From Coccinella septempunctata (Eukaryota > Arthropoda > Insecta > Coleoptera > Coccinellidae), in assembly GCF_907165205.1 (NCBI RefSeq), contig NC_058195.1, positions 26,680,936 to 26,744,935 of the forward strand: a DNA stretch of 64,000 nucleotides, in the 5' to 3' direction. The notes under the pieces are model-generated. The model worked only from the letters and a program-made list of their open reading frames with translations. It was not told the DNA's origin and searched no databases. Below, piece after piece: positions 1 through 10,249 of the stretch. The first letter of the stretch is position 1; each line of letters starts with the position of its first letter. The position numbers and the translations under genes are program-made.

Positions 1-335
1 AATATCATCCTCAGGCGATGACATCGTTATTGAAGGAACCTCTTCTATGTTCCAAAATGACCGCAAAACCCCCTCAACACCTACTGAATCAGACATTTGA
101 GTGAAAAAAGAAGAAATTGAAACATTGGGAACTTCAACGCTTCCCATTAGCACATATCCAAATATTGTATTTAGAGCGTCAGGCTCATTATTATTGCCAG
201 TGATTTTTCCATTTAAATGAACTTTAGAGAATAAATCAGCGCCGATCAGAACGTCGATGTTACCCGGTTTATTAAAATCATGATCAGCTAATGGAATATT
301 TTCGATATGAGACCATGATTCAATAGAAATCTGAC
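1..335 (-). pseudogene. BEL/Pao pol fragment (end of protease and protease-RT linker)
   Basis: Read on the minus strand, this stretch encodes a continuous segment typical of BEL/Pao polyproteins: KPGNIDVLIGADLF, then NTIFGYVLMGSVEVP, then RSFWNIEEVP just before the reverse transcriptase. In the family these follow the aspartic protease and lead into the RT. The fragment runs off the left edge of the window, so the RT may lie outside. Upstream of about 345 the frame meets a stop. Its first residues continue those at the end of the plus-strand gag-protease at 819-2516, which suggests that both are halves of one element separated by an inversion. Family assignment is firm; the single-element interpretation is inference. 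Confidence 0.8.
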
Positions 336-818
336 TTTCTACTAAAATTTACGCCAAGAACTGATACAGTCCATTCTCTCACCAACAATTCTATCGATTT
401 CAAACATTTGGTCCTTACGAGCCGTATTCAAATTTGGCTCTGGTTATTTTTTTGTTCTCTTTTGGAGCACGAATTTGTCGGAAAGAAGTAAAACTCTTCA
501 CTGCTGTAGTGCGAAAACCATAAACTTCAGTAAATTTCGCGTTGTACATGAATTATCATTCATTGCCGGTGTAATTTATTCAAATATAGCATCAAAAATT
601 GAAAATTTATTGAACCATCCATTTCTTGAAATTTTCCACATTGTGAACTCCATTTTATGTCAAAAAAAAGTATCGTTTGAATATTCTGCGATTGACTGTA
701 TTCTGCATCTGCGCAACATCTGACATCTTTCACGTTCAGGCGCTTATTGTTGCCACTTCGATCATAACTTGCTCTGGTGTTTATTTACATTTTTCCTAAC
801 ACAGATTTCGCTATCAAG
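336..818 (+). other. Leader or LTR-side sequence upstream of BEL gag, unassigned
   Basis: This stretch precedes the BEL/Pao gag start. It should hold the untranslated leader and perhaps part of an LTR, but I could not find a second copy, a clear LTR boundary or a primer-binding site. An 82-codon open frame at 475-723 resembles nothing I know and has no family features. On the minus strand around 365-420 a short open run (MFEIDRIVGERM) could be a protein remnant but is too short to assign. Confidence 0.3.
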
Positions 819-2516
819 ATGGACAAACTTAAAAAGTATCAGACTCTAAGAAAAACGGCGCAATCGGATATTGGCATGATTTATTCATTGGCAAGTCGTG
901 TTAAGACTGATAAAAGTATAAAAACTTTATTTAAAGTGCGCTGCTCAGAAATAGAACAGATTCGGGAAGATTTCATGAAAAATCATAATAACATTCTATC
1001 TATTCTTCTGACAGAAAGCGACGCTGATCTTGATAAAGAAGAAACGATTCGTGAAGGATTTTTAAATGAATTCTTCGTCATAAAGAGTGTTTACGCTGAC
1101 TTATTTGAAACGGACAATGGTGACGGTGTACAGTCTGGAATGAATTCAACAATGTATTCGCCTAAAATAGCTAACTCGAATATTCAGTTGCCGAAGCTTG
1201 AATTGAAAAAATTTCATGGAGAATATAAATCATTTCCTGGTTTTATAGATTTATTTGATGCACTTGTTCATAACAACCTTGCTCTCAGTGCAATCGAAAA
1301 ATTTAACTATTTGATAAGCTCTTTGGATGGTTCTCCACTGAATCTGGTAAGAACTCTGCCGTTAACCTCTGATAATTATATAATTGCGTATGAAACTCTG
1401 GTGAAAAGATATTCAAATTCTCGTTTACGTGCACAAGCTCTTTGGAATGAATTGGACTCCGCACCAAGGGTTAACTCCGATAATGTTAAGAATTTGCGAA
1501 AATTATTAGACACATATACAGAGAACATAGCTGCTTTAAAACAAATGATGTTTCCAACCGAAAGTTGGGATTTTCTGCTTTTCATGATGCTTCTCAAACG
1601 ATTAGATACACCAATCATAACCAGATTTGAAATAGAACACGGATCATCTGATATACCACGATTTGATGAATTGATGAAATTTCTAGACCGTCATTGCTCA
1701 ACTTTAGACACTCTTAGTTTTTCTCCAAGCTTTACTACAAACAAACAAACTCACTGCGATCCTTATAAGAAACCTGAAAAATCTTTTTCGAATAATAATG
1801 TTAAGAACACACGTACTTCTGCTTTTCATGCCAATTCCTCGCCTATAAAGTGTTTATTCTGTAAAGAAAACCATACTATTTATCGATGCAATTTATTCAG
1901 AACAAAGTCACACGCTGATAAATACAGTTTTTGTCGATCGTCGCATCTTTGCTTCAATTGCTTGAATTCATCTCACGATGCTCGTTCATGCCCGTCCGCA
2001 TATAAATGTAAGAAATGCTCATCAAAGACTCATCATACCCTACTTCATGTAGATAAATCTTCTCAAATTGAAACTCCTGATAATTCTTCTAATGTCAACA
2101 ATGCCAGCAGTCAGCCTTCAACATCGACTGCTCAACCTGCATCATCAACCTTGTCAGCAAGCACTTCATGCTTTCTGGGTACACGAGAACAATCGAAATC
2201 GAAATGTGTGCTTCTATCCACTGCATGGATAGACATATTAGATTCTCGGGGTAATTTTCAAAAATTCCGTTGCCTACTAGATTCGGGAAGTATGACTTCA
2301 TTCATTTCAAGTAAAGCTGTTAATCGCTTGGGTTTAACAAGAGATAATTTTGCTGTTGAGATTCAAGGGTTGAATCAGATGAAATCGTGCTACAGTAACG
2401 GTAGAGTAGTGATTTATATGAAGCCAGTAGATAAAGAGCATCCAGTTCTTCACACTGATGCTATCATTCTTAACAAAATATGTGGTAGTTTACCGACTCG
2501 TCAGATTTCAAAATAA
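819..2516 (+). CDS. BEL/Pao retrotransposon Gag-protease, truncated
   Basis: Polyprotein N-terminal part of a BEL/Pao LTR retrotransposon. I chose the methionine at 819 (MDKLKKYQTL) over the one at 777, which is preceded by a hydrophobic run unlike Gag. Around residue 124 the Gag core begins with LPKLELKKFHGEYKSFPGF, a hallmark of the family. Cysteine-histidine motifs follow at roughly residues 344-407 (CLFCKENHTIYRC, CFNCLNSSHDARSC, CKKCSSKTHHTLLH), consistent with nucleic-acid binding. The aspartic protease starts near residue 488 with LLDSGSMTSFIS (active-site DSG). The frame stays open for 565 codons but stops soon after the protease begins; RT, RNase H and integrase are missing. The end coincides with a 10-bp sequence repeated in inverted orientation at 326-335. 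Confidence 0.85.
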   Translation: MDKLKKYQTLRKTAQSDIGMIYSLASRVKTDKSIKTLFKVRCSEIEQIREDFMKNHNNILSILLTESDADLDKEETIREGFLNEFFVIKSVYADLFETDNGDGVQSGMNSTMYSPKIANSNIQLPKLELKKFHGEYKSFPGFIDLFDALVHNNLALSAIEKFNYLISSLDGSPLNLVRTLPLTSDNYIIAYETLVKRYSNSRLRAQALWNELDSAPRVNSDNVKNLRKLLDTYTENIAALKQMMFPTESWDFLLFMMLLKRLDTPIITRFEIEHGSSDIPRFDELMKFLDRHCSTLDTLSFSPSFTTNKQTHCDPYKKPEKSFSNNNVKNTRTSAFHANSSPIKCLFCKENHTIYRCNLFRTKSHADKYSFCRSSHLCFNCLNSSHDARSCPSAYKCKKCSSKTHHTLLHVDKSSQIETPDNSSNVNNASSQPSTSTAQPASSTLSASTSCFLGTREQSKSKCVLLSTAWIDILDSRGNFQKFRCLLDSGSMTSFISSKAVNRLGLTRDNFAVEIQGLNQMKSCYSNGRVVIYMKPVDKEHPVLHTDAIILNKICGSLPTRQISK

Positions 2517-3150
2517 AGATCACTTCGAAATTAATCTTACGGAGAAATCCGGAGCACTCCTATTCTTCTTAATCTTCTTGTAGCGGCGGGTCTTCCGTCT
2601 CTGGAGGAAAGGGCCCTTTCGACGGATCCTGGATGTGCTGAGCTCTTGTCTTGCTTGTAGTTTTCGCCAACCCGCACTTCAAGTTACAGTGTTAACAAAT
2701 GTTCCAAAACTTTTATTGTTTTTGAGGTTCAAAGCGAACGATGCCGACTTGGGCAAAAATTAATGAGATGCGACTGAAGGCACAAAATTGAACTCACTTT
2801 ATAAATTAGGCAATCGAAAGCGACGACGACGTATAGTCTAAGGCTGCTTGATTAATACTGTTCTTTTTTTAATGTTCGAAGAAGTTCACATATGGCGAAT
2901 TAAGTTTATTCACGCAGAATCGTCCGCACTTGTGTTTATGAGAACTACAATTCGAATTTCAAACACCCTTTTACTCGTTAAAACTTCGTATCTGACCGAC
3001 ACGAAGAGTTGCGGCTGGAGCCGAATGCAAGAATTTGGGGCTATACGATTCATCGCCCATGCAGGGACGAACTGCTAGATCATGATTGAAATAAACAAAA
3101 CTGCAGGAGTCACATGAAAGTTTTACATTAATGAATTATAATAATGGTTG
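2517..3150. other. Unassigned sequence between BEL fragment and Penelope-like element
   Basis: No gene recognised. The stretch is more GC-rich around 2560-2650 than its surroundings. A 76-codon open frame on the plus strand at 2848-3078 has no known features and is probably chance. If the BEL fragments are halves of one inverted element, the left part of this stretch would be the original flank or 5' end of that element. Confidence 0.3.
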
Positions 3151-3193
3151 ATAACGGGACTGAGGACAAAGGTGCAAAAAAGACCAAAAATTT

Positions 3194-3230
3194 GCCGACG
3201 TTTCGTCTGTATTTTCAGACATTATCGAGG
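3194..3230 (-). ncRNA. Hammerhead-ribozyme-like motif at PLE terminus
   Basis: On the minus strand the motif has a UCGAUAA core-like segment, a 5-bp stem (GTCTG/CAGAC) closing a six-base loop, and GAAAC followed by GTCGGC. This is the layout of the hammerhead core (CUGANGA, stem II, GAAA) found in PLE terminal repeats. Core positions 3 and 8, normally a C-G pair, read U and A here, and position 4 is changed too, so activity is uncertain. Confidence 0.5.
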
Positions 3231-3400
3231 CTTATTTCAGAGTCGCATTAGGTTGAAAGAATTAAAAACAATAAACATGGATGGAGACGAATTCACTACA
3301 ATTGACTTCAAAAACAATTCTTAAATGTTAACAATGAACGAAAAACAAAGACAAGGAATAATCACAGATATCAATGAACAATACATCTGGTCTACCGCTG

Positions 3401-3793
3401 TCATCCATATTCTATCGATTTGTAAATGCCAATTAAACTACTGTATAATGACCTAAGTCCCCGTGTAACTACTCTGTTGTTGACGGTTCGATGTAAACTT
3501 ATTTGTATCATTTCACTTAAACATCGTTTCTTATAATTCACTTCTCTATCTAATATGGAGACATCACCAAAACTAAAATTATGTTCACTATCAAAATGAT
3601 GGTGAGCTAGAGCTGTCATCTCATTTGCACTCCTGTTCTTCTCCGCGCAGTCATATTTATGTTGATTCACTCTCTTTGAGAGGTATTGCTTGGTTTGCCC
3701 TATGTAACATGCATCACAGTCTGAACAAGGAATCGAGTATATGAGATTGGAACATTGAAGTTTAGGTACAGGATCCTTCAGTCTGGAAAACAC
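3401..3793 (-). CDS. GIY-YIG endonuclease domain of PLE copy 1
   Basis: C-terminal endonuclease domain of the Penelope-like polyprotein, which nicks target DNA for reverse transcription. The frame carries LIYSIPCSDCDACYIGQTKQ followed by a basic SKRVNQHKYDC segment: the IYSIPC...CYIG spacing corresponds to the GIY-YIG motif, with the arginine and HK expected downstream. It stays open for about 130 codons and ends naturally at 3401, so this domain is better kept than the RT. It is separated from the RT frames by a broken interval at 3794-4087. Confidence 0.85.
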   Translation of the reverse strand: MFSRLKDPVPKLQCSNLIYSIPCSDCDACYIGQTKQYLSKRVNQHKYDCAEKNRSANEMTALAHHHFDSEHNFSFGDVSILDREVNYKKRCLSEMIQISLHRTVNNRVVTRGLRSLYSSLIGIYKSIEYG

Positions 3794-4087
3794 AGAATTA
3801 ATATAACAGTTTTAAGGGTGTATAACGCCGGTCTGACGGTTGCATCATGTTCTTTGAAGATATGCTTAACTCCCTCTGAAAGCCCTGGAATGTAAGGAAA
3901 ACTGAAATGGAATGATAATGGCACGTCAGCAGTCTGTTGAATCCTATTGTTCGACATTCTTATCTTTTTCAAAAATAGTTGGGGTAATTGTTTCGTAACA
4001 AAATCTCCCTTATTTTATTATCATTTCCATTCCGGAATTCTGGGTTGCTCAGCCTAGAAGATCGATTTAAAAGATTTTTCACTGTAG

Positions 4088-5435
4088 CTATCTTATGGAC
4101 AATAGGATGGTTGGACAAAAATTCAGTATTCTACAAGAACTCGTTGGTTTAGTATACCAATTAGTCACCAATCTATCGTCTCGTCGGTGAACCATGACGT
4201 CCAAAAATGGTAAACGTGAGTCTTTCTCTATCTCGATGGTAAACTTCAAATCACAGTTGTATGAATTGAAAACAGCAAGGATCTCATCAACTTTGTCTTC
4301 AGGAATAGCCAGGAATGTGTCGTCCACATATACTTTCGCCACAGGTATGAAAAAATTAAGTTTACATAGACAATCAGTTATTAAGTCGTCCATGACCATA
4401 TCAGCAACAACCGGTGATGCCTGATTTCCCATGGCGGTGCCCTTCAACTGTCGATAGAAATTATTCTTAAAACAGAAAAAACTGGAATCGAACAGAGACT
4501 CGAGCAATTGTACAAACATATTTTTCGTAATTTCCGTGTAAGCAGAAATTGTGTGCCACCTCTTTTTTATGATGGTAATGGCTAATGTCTTCTGAATGTT
4601 TGTAAATAATGAAACGGCATCCAGAGAAACAAGAATGTAACCTGGGGGAAGACCAATTGACTCACAAACCTCAACAAATTCATATGAATTATTGATCTTA
4701 TGTTCAAAGGTAGATGTAAAAGGTGTAAGTAACTCACTGACGAAATTGGGCCAATTTGTATGACGGAGCCATGATGCAGCTTACTATTGGTCTCAAGTGG
4801 GTTCCTTCTTTGTGGGTCTTCCTCAAACCATATATTCTGGGTGATACTGCATTATGTGTCTTCAATCTTCTTGCTACTACTTCGTCTACAAAGTTGTTCT
4901 CCCAAAGTTTCTTCAAGAGTTCATTAAACTGAGCCTGATATTTACTGGTGGGATCCTTCGCCATTTTACTATAAACGGTCTCGTCCCTCAACATCGAGTT
5001 CATCTCCTCCAAGTAGTCACTTTCATACATTCAAACCGTTGAATTTTCCTTATCTGAACGCATTATTAATATTTCTGGGTGATTTTTAAAGAATGTTGTC
5101 GTGATTTTGAAATCTTTAAGTATGGGATTACTGTGGGGACTTGCTTTGTCATCACGATGGCAGAAATTCGTAATAAAGTTGGTAACTCGAGCTCTGATTT
5201 CTTCCTTTGTCTTACCGTCCGCCTGTGACAATTGTTATCCATATTCCAGATCTTTCAGTATAGTGGGAATTGGTATTTTCTTGATATAAAATGGCAAACT
5301 GAATTTTGGGCCCAAGGCCAAAATTCTATTGACCTCATCTGGTAATTGCACACTTGTGTAAATATAAACAAGCTTATTATTTACTTCAATATGTGGTGGT
5401 CTGTGAGTGTTAAGTAAGCGACGTAACTTTTGCAA
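4088..5435 (-). pseudogene. Reverse transcriptase of PLE copy 1, frameshifted
   Basis: Reverse transcriptase core of the Penelope-like element, read on the minus strand across several frames. Visible motifs include GLRKTHKEGTHLRPIVSC (fingers; 4734-5030), KGTAMGNQASPVVADMVM and the catalytic VYVDDTFLAIPED (4088-4519), then LPFLDVMVHRRDDRLVTNWY. Upstream frames at 5031-5231 and 5235-5435 hold the region before the RT (FFKNHPEILIMRSDKEN; LPDEVNRILALGPKFSLP). The catalytic YVDD is intact, but frame changes near 4520-4733, 5030 and 5232 prevent a full-length product. Confidence 0.85.
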
Positions 5436-6061
5436 ATTTGAATACTTGATCTTGGTGAACAGTTTATTGTAATTCCCAAATGAGATACGTTGGAAGTTGA
5501 GGTACTCGTCCTGGGTAAAAGATTTTCACACTGATTTTTGATCTTCGAAAGTTGATCCTCACTCTGGTCGACCTTCCAATGTGTAATCTTAATTTCTAAA
5601 TTCAAAATGGACCTTTTAAATCTCTTCCAAAGTCTATCTGACTGGCTTTGGAAAAGGCAATTGTCTTCAAGTAATAGATCACAAAGACATTTTAAATTCT
5701 GTGTAATGTGTCTGGGTGTAACATTGTTTCTTCTACATTCAAGGAGGAAAACTCTTCTATTGTTGTAGGATGCCCTTTTCTTAATAAATGAATTATATAA
5801 ATAACCGTGGAATGTAATATTTTCATTGAAAATCGTATGGGAAGGTAAATAACATAAAAGGATTGATTTCTTGTGATTTTTTGTATGGGGGGCTGTAGCC
5901 CTGTAGCCCTCACAGACCAGCCGCCACTGTGGGAGACCCAAAAAAGTAGTGACATTTGAGAATTTTATGTTTGAGTGAATTAATGCGAAAAGTTTACTAC
6001 AGGATTTTCGAAGTCCCCGAAAATAGATTTCTCTATTTTTCATTTGACTTGTCCTATACAT
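5381..6061 (-). pseudogene. N-terminal region of PLE copy 1
   Basis: A 226-codon minus-strand frame upstream of the RT. It contains RRVFLLECRRNNVTPRHITQ and SILNLEIKITHWKVD, which resemble the N-terminal part of the PLE at 43993-44733 (RTIFLLQCRQLKVYPNHI; SVLNLEIKITLWKK). This shared block is the reason for the assignment. The function of this region in PLEs is not established. The last residues run out of frame before the next segment at 5435. Confidence 0.7.
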
Positions 6062-6084
6062 TTTAAATACCTCAAGGTACCAAT

Positions 6085-6700
6085 AAATACCTAATTATTA
6101 ATTATTATTATTATATCGATGTATTAAGATGAACAACCACAAATACGCGTCAGTTGTCCTGTTAATTGTTCATTCATGTGAAATTTTTGTTCAAAGGTGA
6201 AGTTCATCTTGACTTGAAACTTCCTTTAATTCCTTTTACTTATATTGGTGGAAGATGATTTTTGTTGCAGAATTTAACATTCTTGTAATTATCTGTCAAT
6301 TCCTTCGGGAGATACCGGTCCCCAACCACTGCGTCATATGCATTTCATCTTCGAGTTAATACTTTTGAAATCTACAACTGATGTATCGTTATGATATTAT
6401 ACTGATCTCTTGTATTTTCCATGTGAATAACTGGATATGGTATGCCTTCAATCAGTTTATATAAACTTCAATTATGTTCGTCACATATTTTCCGAAGAGA
6501 TTCGACATTGTGATAAAATACGTAATAACAGAAACTTTTACGTAGAATGGACACCATAGCGTTGACTTAAAACCCAAAAATGTTTTGACAAGCTTCACAA
6601 CCCCGCATTTTCGTACTATACAGAGTGAAAGGTGTCAAATTTCCATGGCCACCCGAGTGCTAAAATAAAAGTGAATGGAGTATAGAAACAGCATATTGAG
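6085..6700. repeat. Dispersed repeat, copy A (second copy at 57150-57785)
   Basis: About 600 bp of non-coding sequence that aligns end to end, in the same orientation, with 57150-57785. Shared stretches include GATGATTTTTGTTG, TTCAACTTCTTGTAATTA-like text, ATTATGTTCGT and the end AGTGAATG(G/A)AGTATAGAA. Copies differ by point changes and small indels, so both are old. No coding potential, terminal repeats or target duplication were found, so the element type is unknown; it could be a non-autonomous transposon. Confidence 0.75.
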
Positions 6701-6789
6701 CTGACATTTCGTCAACCATGTCGACACAGCATTTACTCAGTTCAATTATAAAAACTTATCATTTCCGGATTTTGACTCAGGGTCAAAAT

Positions 6790-8080
6790 CATCACTGCTG
6801 TGGAGTGTGGAGGCCACAAGTTCAAGTTTGCTCTTCTTTGGAATAAGCCTTACAAGAGAAACATCTTTTTTGAATCTGAATATACGATCATATTTTTTGA
6901 GGTGTTAAGATTGTACGAAAGTCGACGTTATCTCTTTTTTGTTCTTACGAATAATTTTCCCACTGCAGTTTGTTTGTGCAGCTTGAGAAGAATTTCTAAA
7001 AGAGGTGTGCTGGTGAACCATTATTGAAAGTTACATTGCGACATTTACCACTTTTTGGCCGAATGAGTCTGAGAACTAAATCAAATGGCTTATTACTTAC
7101 GGACAACCTTCTGGTGAATACCGTTGTAAACTTGCAAATTGAAAACATATCGTTTCGGCATCAACAAAATCAACAATTTTTATGACATACTTGGCTGGCT
7201 CATTGGACATTTTGTACTGCCTCAATGGACAGCGGCCCCTGAATTTTTCTAGTTTTTCGTCAATTCTAAGGTATTCGCAGGGAATATAGTTCTCGTGGCA
7301 TTTCCCTACAAATCGTTCAAATATTCCTCTTATGACAGCAAGTTTGACCTTACGTTTTCTTTCTGCACCATTTTATATATTGTCGAACCGAAGGCATTTC
7401 ATTAGAAAGCGAAATCTCTATAAAGACATCGTGAGCCTGAAAATTTCTCTTCCTGTCCCGTCTGTAGCCACAGATCTTCCTCGCTTACATTTCATTGACG
7501 TTCGTGGGTTGAGCTAGATACTTGTAATCGTCGTTATAATTGTTAACTTCTATACTTATTGTTCTGTTTGTGCAATCAGCAATGTCATAAATCATTTGAT
7601 GATACATGTACAACTCCCAACATTCTACAGAAAGTTTACAATTCTTCGCACTGCGCACCTCTGGAAATATTTAATCTGATTTTCTTGTCGAGTTCTGCTT
7701 CCCCTTTTTGTCCCTTTCAATATTAAAATTCGATACTCTCAGTCTTCCTGCTCTTTACGTCCCTGTCTCATTTTGAGCACAATCTTTTGTCTGTGGGGTA
7801 GACATCCGCAATTCATCAGTCGTATCTTGTATTTCTGCTGATAGTAAGTAATCTTTCCAGCTCACCTCCAGAATGAACTGCCCCAGTTGGAGGTCAACTA
7901 GTTGATTCCTTCTCATCTTCAGCATCCTCTTCAAAATTATTATCTGATCCACAAATATCATCATTGGCACTTTCTGAACCCAAGTCCTCTTCATTATCAA
8001 CTTCATTTTCTTGATTTTTTTCTGCTCTTCCCGAGAAATCATTTTTGCACCACTGAGAAATTCGAAATTTATCAATAAAT
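6790..8080 (-). pseudogene. piggyBac-family transposase remnant
   Basis: Read on the minus strand in changing frames, this region has the order of a piggyBac (DDE_Tnp_1_7) transposase. An acidic N-terminal part (8075-7755) is followed by a segment with ADCTNRTISIEVNNYN (about 7690-7510), then GIFERFVGKCHENYIPCEYL and FRGRCPLRQYKMSNEPAKY (about 7335-7150), and finally WFTSTPLLEILLKLHKQTAV (about 7025-6960). In the family these are the catalytic-domain blocks. Stops and frameshifts occur throughout, so it is dead. No piggyBac terminal repeat or TTAA target site was identified. Confidence 0.8.
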
Positions 8081-8094
8081 TCCGGGACTAACCT

Positions 8095-8412
8095 TTCAAA
8101 AAGCTGTACAGTGTGTTGGGGTGTAATTTACCAAAGAAGTTGGAAAGTGTTGGGGTTAAAATCACCCGTTCGAAGCAGACTAGCATCAGTACAGCTACAA
8201 ATACTCTGGCAAATGAGATAGCATAAGTAAACTTTAGCTTGCTAGATAGGAAGCCATTTGGAGAGGGGATGGATTTTGTCGGGATCCCAATGAATAGCTT
8301 GATGTTCAAGAAATGATTGGGACATTTTGACCCCGCCATACCGACGCCGGGTTAAATGTTTCTGATGGGGAAGTGTGAATAAATCAGTCTCTAATCTAAT
8401 CTAATCTAATCA
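8095..8412 (+). mobile_element. 3' end of a non-LTR retrotransposon with (TCTAA)n tail
   Basis: The stretch ends in GAATAAATCAGT followed by four copies of a TCTAA-type unit at about 8391-8410. A short tandem repeat just after a polyadenylation-like AATAAA is typical of several non-LTR families. No RT remains, so this is a 5'-truncated copy; clade not assignable. Confidence 0.55.
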
Positions 8413-8723
8413 ACCTATAGGAACCTGGAAATTGGAAATGAATTAAAAATACCGGCAAAAACAATTCAGTTGGTTAAAATGGTTTCGGTGAACCGCATAA
8501 TTTCAGTTGTTGACTTAAGAGTGTTATTTTTTTTAGCAAAATTTTTTCTGACCAAATTTTTGCTAACTTTTGAATACAATCTTTGAGGGCGCTATACATT
8601 TTCCTGATGTCTTCCTTAACTGCATCTGAAACACATTGATCTGAAGTATAAGTGGTAGAAAGATCAGTTTCTACATCGGTCCTATTCAACTGCGCAGTTC
8701 AGTTTTCAAATTTCGACCACATA
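8413..8723. other. Unassigned spacer with short minus-strand frame
   Basis: No recognisable element. A 71-codon minus-strand frame (8474-8689) contains a helical-looking segment (KEDIRKMYSALKDCIQKL) that could be a coding remnant, but I recognise no family and there is no supporting context. Confidence 0.2.
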
Positions 8724-8731
8724 TCACAAAC

Positions 8732-8974
8732 CATAGACATAGAGACATGGACTGTGCCTTCCCTTTATATCTATGCATAAAATACGGTCAAAAAAAGTGA
8801 CAGAGAGAAAAACACGTCGGGAATGCAGTTGTTTTTTTCTAGAATTTTGATTGGTCTACACTCACCTCTATGTGAACAAAAAAGAGAAAGGTATGTCCCG
8901 ACGAGCTTTTCTCTCTTTCTAATAAATAGCCAATTTCATGCTGGCATTGCTCAGTCCATGTCTCTATGTCTATG
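8732..8974. mobile_element. MITE with 23-bp terminal inverted repeats and 8-bp target duplication
   Basis: The left end CATAGACATAGAGACATGGA(CTG) at 8732-8754 is matched exactly by its reverse complement at 8952-8974. The 8-bp sequence TCACAAAC flanks the element directly on both sides (8724-8731 and 8975-8982). Ends starting CA and 8-bp duplications fit the hAT superfamily. The 243-bp element has no coding capacity, so it must have been moved by a transposase elsewhere. Perfect repeats and duplication suggest a fairly recent insertion. Confidence 0.9.
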
Positions 8975-9061
8975 TCACAAACATACCTGTCGCCTAGTAA
9001 CCACTTAAAATTAGAAACACAAACAATGTATAGGAAGTCAAAATATACATAACATAGAGAG

Positions 9062-9473
9062 TGGTCGATCGTGAGTTGGGTTGCCTGACTCCGGTTTGTC
9101 AGGCGCCGACGAAAGAAAAACTTTGTCGTCTGTCAGTCACGACAATTATAATTCGTATCATCGCCGGACGCGCCGAAATCGATCTCGCAAAAGCCTAAAT
9201 TCTTCTTATATATCGCCGAAATCATCGCACCATATATATCACCTCTTTATATTGAGGGAATAAAAGTAATATTGAGCAACTTTAAGTGAAGTGCCGTGTA
9301 TCCTTCATCTATCGTGCCACGGACCTAAAAGCAGAAGAAGGGTTGGTTCCGTGTTTCCCATTCGATAGGAACCCCCTTCCTGATATCAGACCAGTGGAGA
9401 TTCATCTGAGTTTCGACTTCACCCAGTTAGGGTAGGTAAGAGCATTTTCACTTGTTCAGTTGCTCAATATCTA
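9062..9473 (+). repeat. BEL 5' LTR, left part
   Basis: Starts TGGTCGATCGTGAGTTGGG and aligns with the 3' LTR at 18693-18747 and 20018-20395. It contains the AATAAAAGTAATATTGAGCA block and ends in CAATATCTA at the transposon insertion. The LTR resumes at about 11713. Numerous small differences between the LTRs indicate an old insertion. Confidence 0.88.
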
Positions 9474-9733
9474 TAGTATATCCAAATCCAAGAGGCCAGC
9501 GGTAAACATTGCAGCATGAAGTGATCACGCGTCAAGAACGTGATAACGCAGAGGTGTACTAATAAATTGAATTCCGAGAGCGTTATATTTTAAAACTTTT
9601 TGAGTGTTCCAGTTTCGGTGAAAAATGTGTATGCTTATCTACGAGTCTGAGTAATGAACAATTAATCTAAAGTTCCCACTTTAATAAATACTATGTATAT
9701 AAATGTGTAACAATATTTTTTTTGTAAAAGTGA

Positions 9734-10105
9734 CTACCCCGTAGTGTCGTCAGAAGATGCAGAACTTTCCTCTAAGTTGACGATGACTGGTGTTATATCA
9801 TCCATAATATTATCCAGTTTCCACATGTCTACCTCAACTTTTTGTTTGACATGTTTCACGCACTTTCTCCATCTTTCGGAAGTAACCCGTGAGAGAGCCT
9901 CTTGAAAAAGATTTTGGACGTCAGCCATTTTAAATGTGGTGTTTTTATCTGCCACAAAATTCTTGACATCGGCCCAAATCAATTCAATAGGGTTCAGTTC
10001 GCAGTGGTAGGGCGGTAATCTAAGTACAGTAATATTTTGGGCCTTTGCGGTTTCATCCACAATGTATTTTTCAAAGTTTTCTTTGTTCTGCCTGACTATC
10101 TGCAA
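9734..10105 (-). pseudogene. Tc1/mariner transposase, C-terminal part
   Basis: This minus-strand frame holds ITVLRLPPYHCELNPIELIW, the signature around the last catalytic acidic residue of the IS630/Tc1/mariner DDE fold (PYHCELNPIE). A tail rich in serine and acidic residues follows (NLEESSASSDDTTG). The frame begins at a methionine (MQIVRQNKENFEKY) that is internal to the protein; upstream, the sequence is interrupted by stops at 10106-10250. It belongs with 10250-11460 as one gene. Confidence 0.85.
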
Positions 10106-10249
10106 CTATTGCGCTTTTATGAGGTCAGGGGTGAAATCAATATTTTTCTCCCTCAACCATTGTTGGATATCACTCTTTCTGAATTGTGAATTAGGAATTT
10201 TTTCCATTTTCCTTGAATGGTAAGGAGCATTATCTAAAACTACTATAGA

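Larger units (their letters stand above)
3150..6061 (-). mobile_element. Penelope-like retroelement, copy 1, decayed
   Basis: A minus-strand Penelope-like element. In transcription order it has an N-terminal region (6061-5381), a reverse transcriptase in several frames (5435-4088), a GIY-YIG endonuclease (3793-3401) and, at its end, a hammerhead-like motif (3194-3230). The order RT then GIY-YIG and the ribozyme-like terminal motif are characteristic of endonuclease-bearing PLEs. At least four frame changes or stops break the coding region, so it is not autonomous. It belongs to a different subfamily from the copies at 39566-47316, judged by protein sequence. The 3' boundary near 3150 and the 5' boundary near 6061 are estimates. 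Confidence 0.85.

Noticed and set aside
475..723. 82-codon frame upstream of BEL gag
   Set aside because: No family features, no splice context, and it lies where a leader or LTR is expected.
7332..7517. Plus-strand 61-codon frame
   Set aside because: Antisense to the piggyBac transposase remnant, which explains the open frame.
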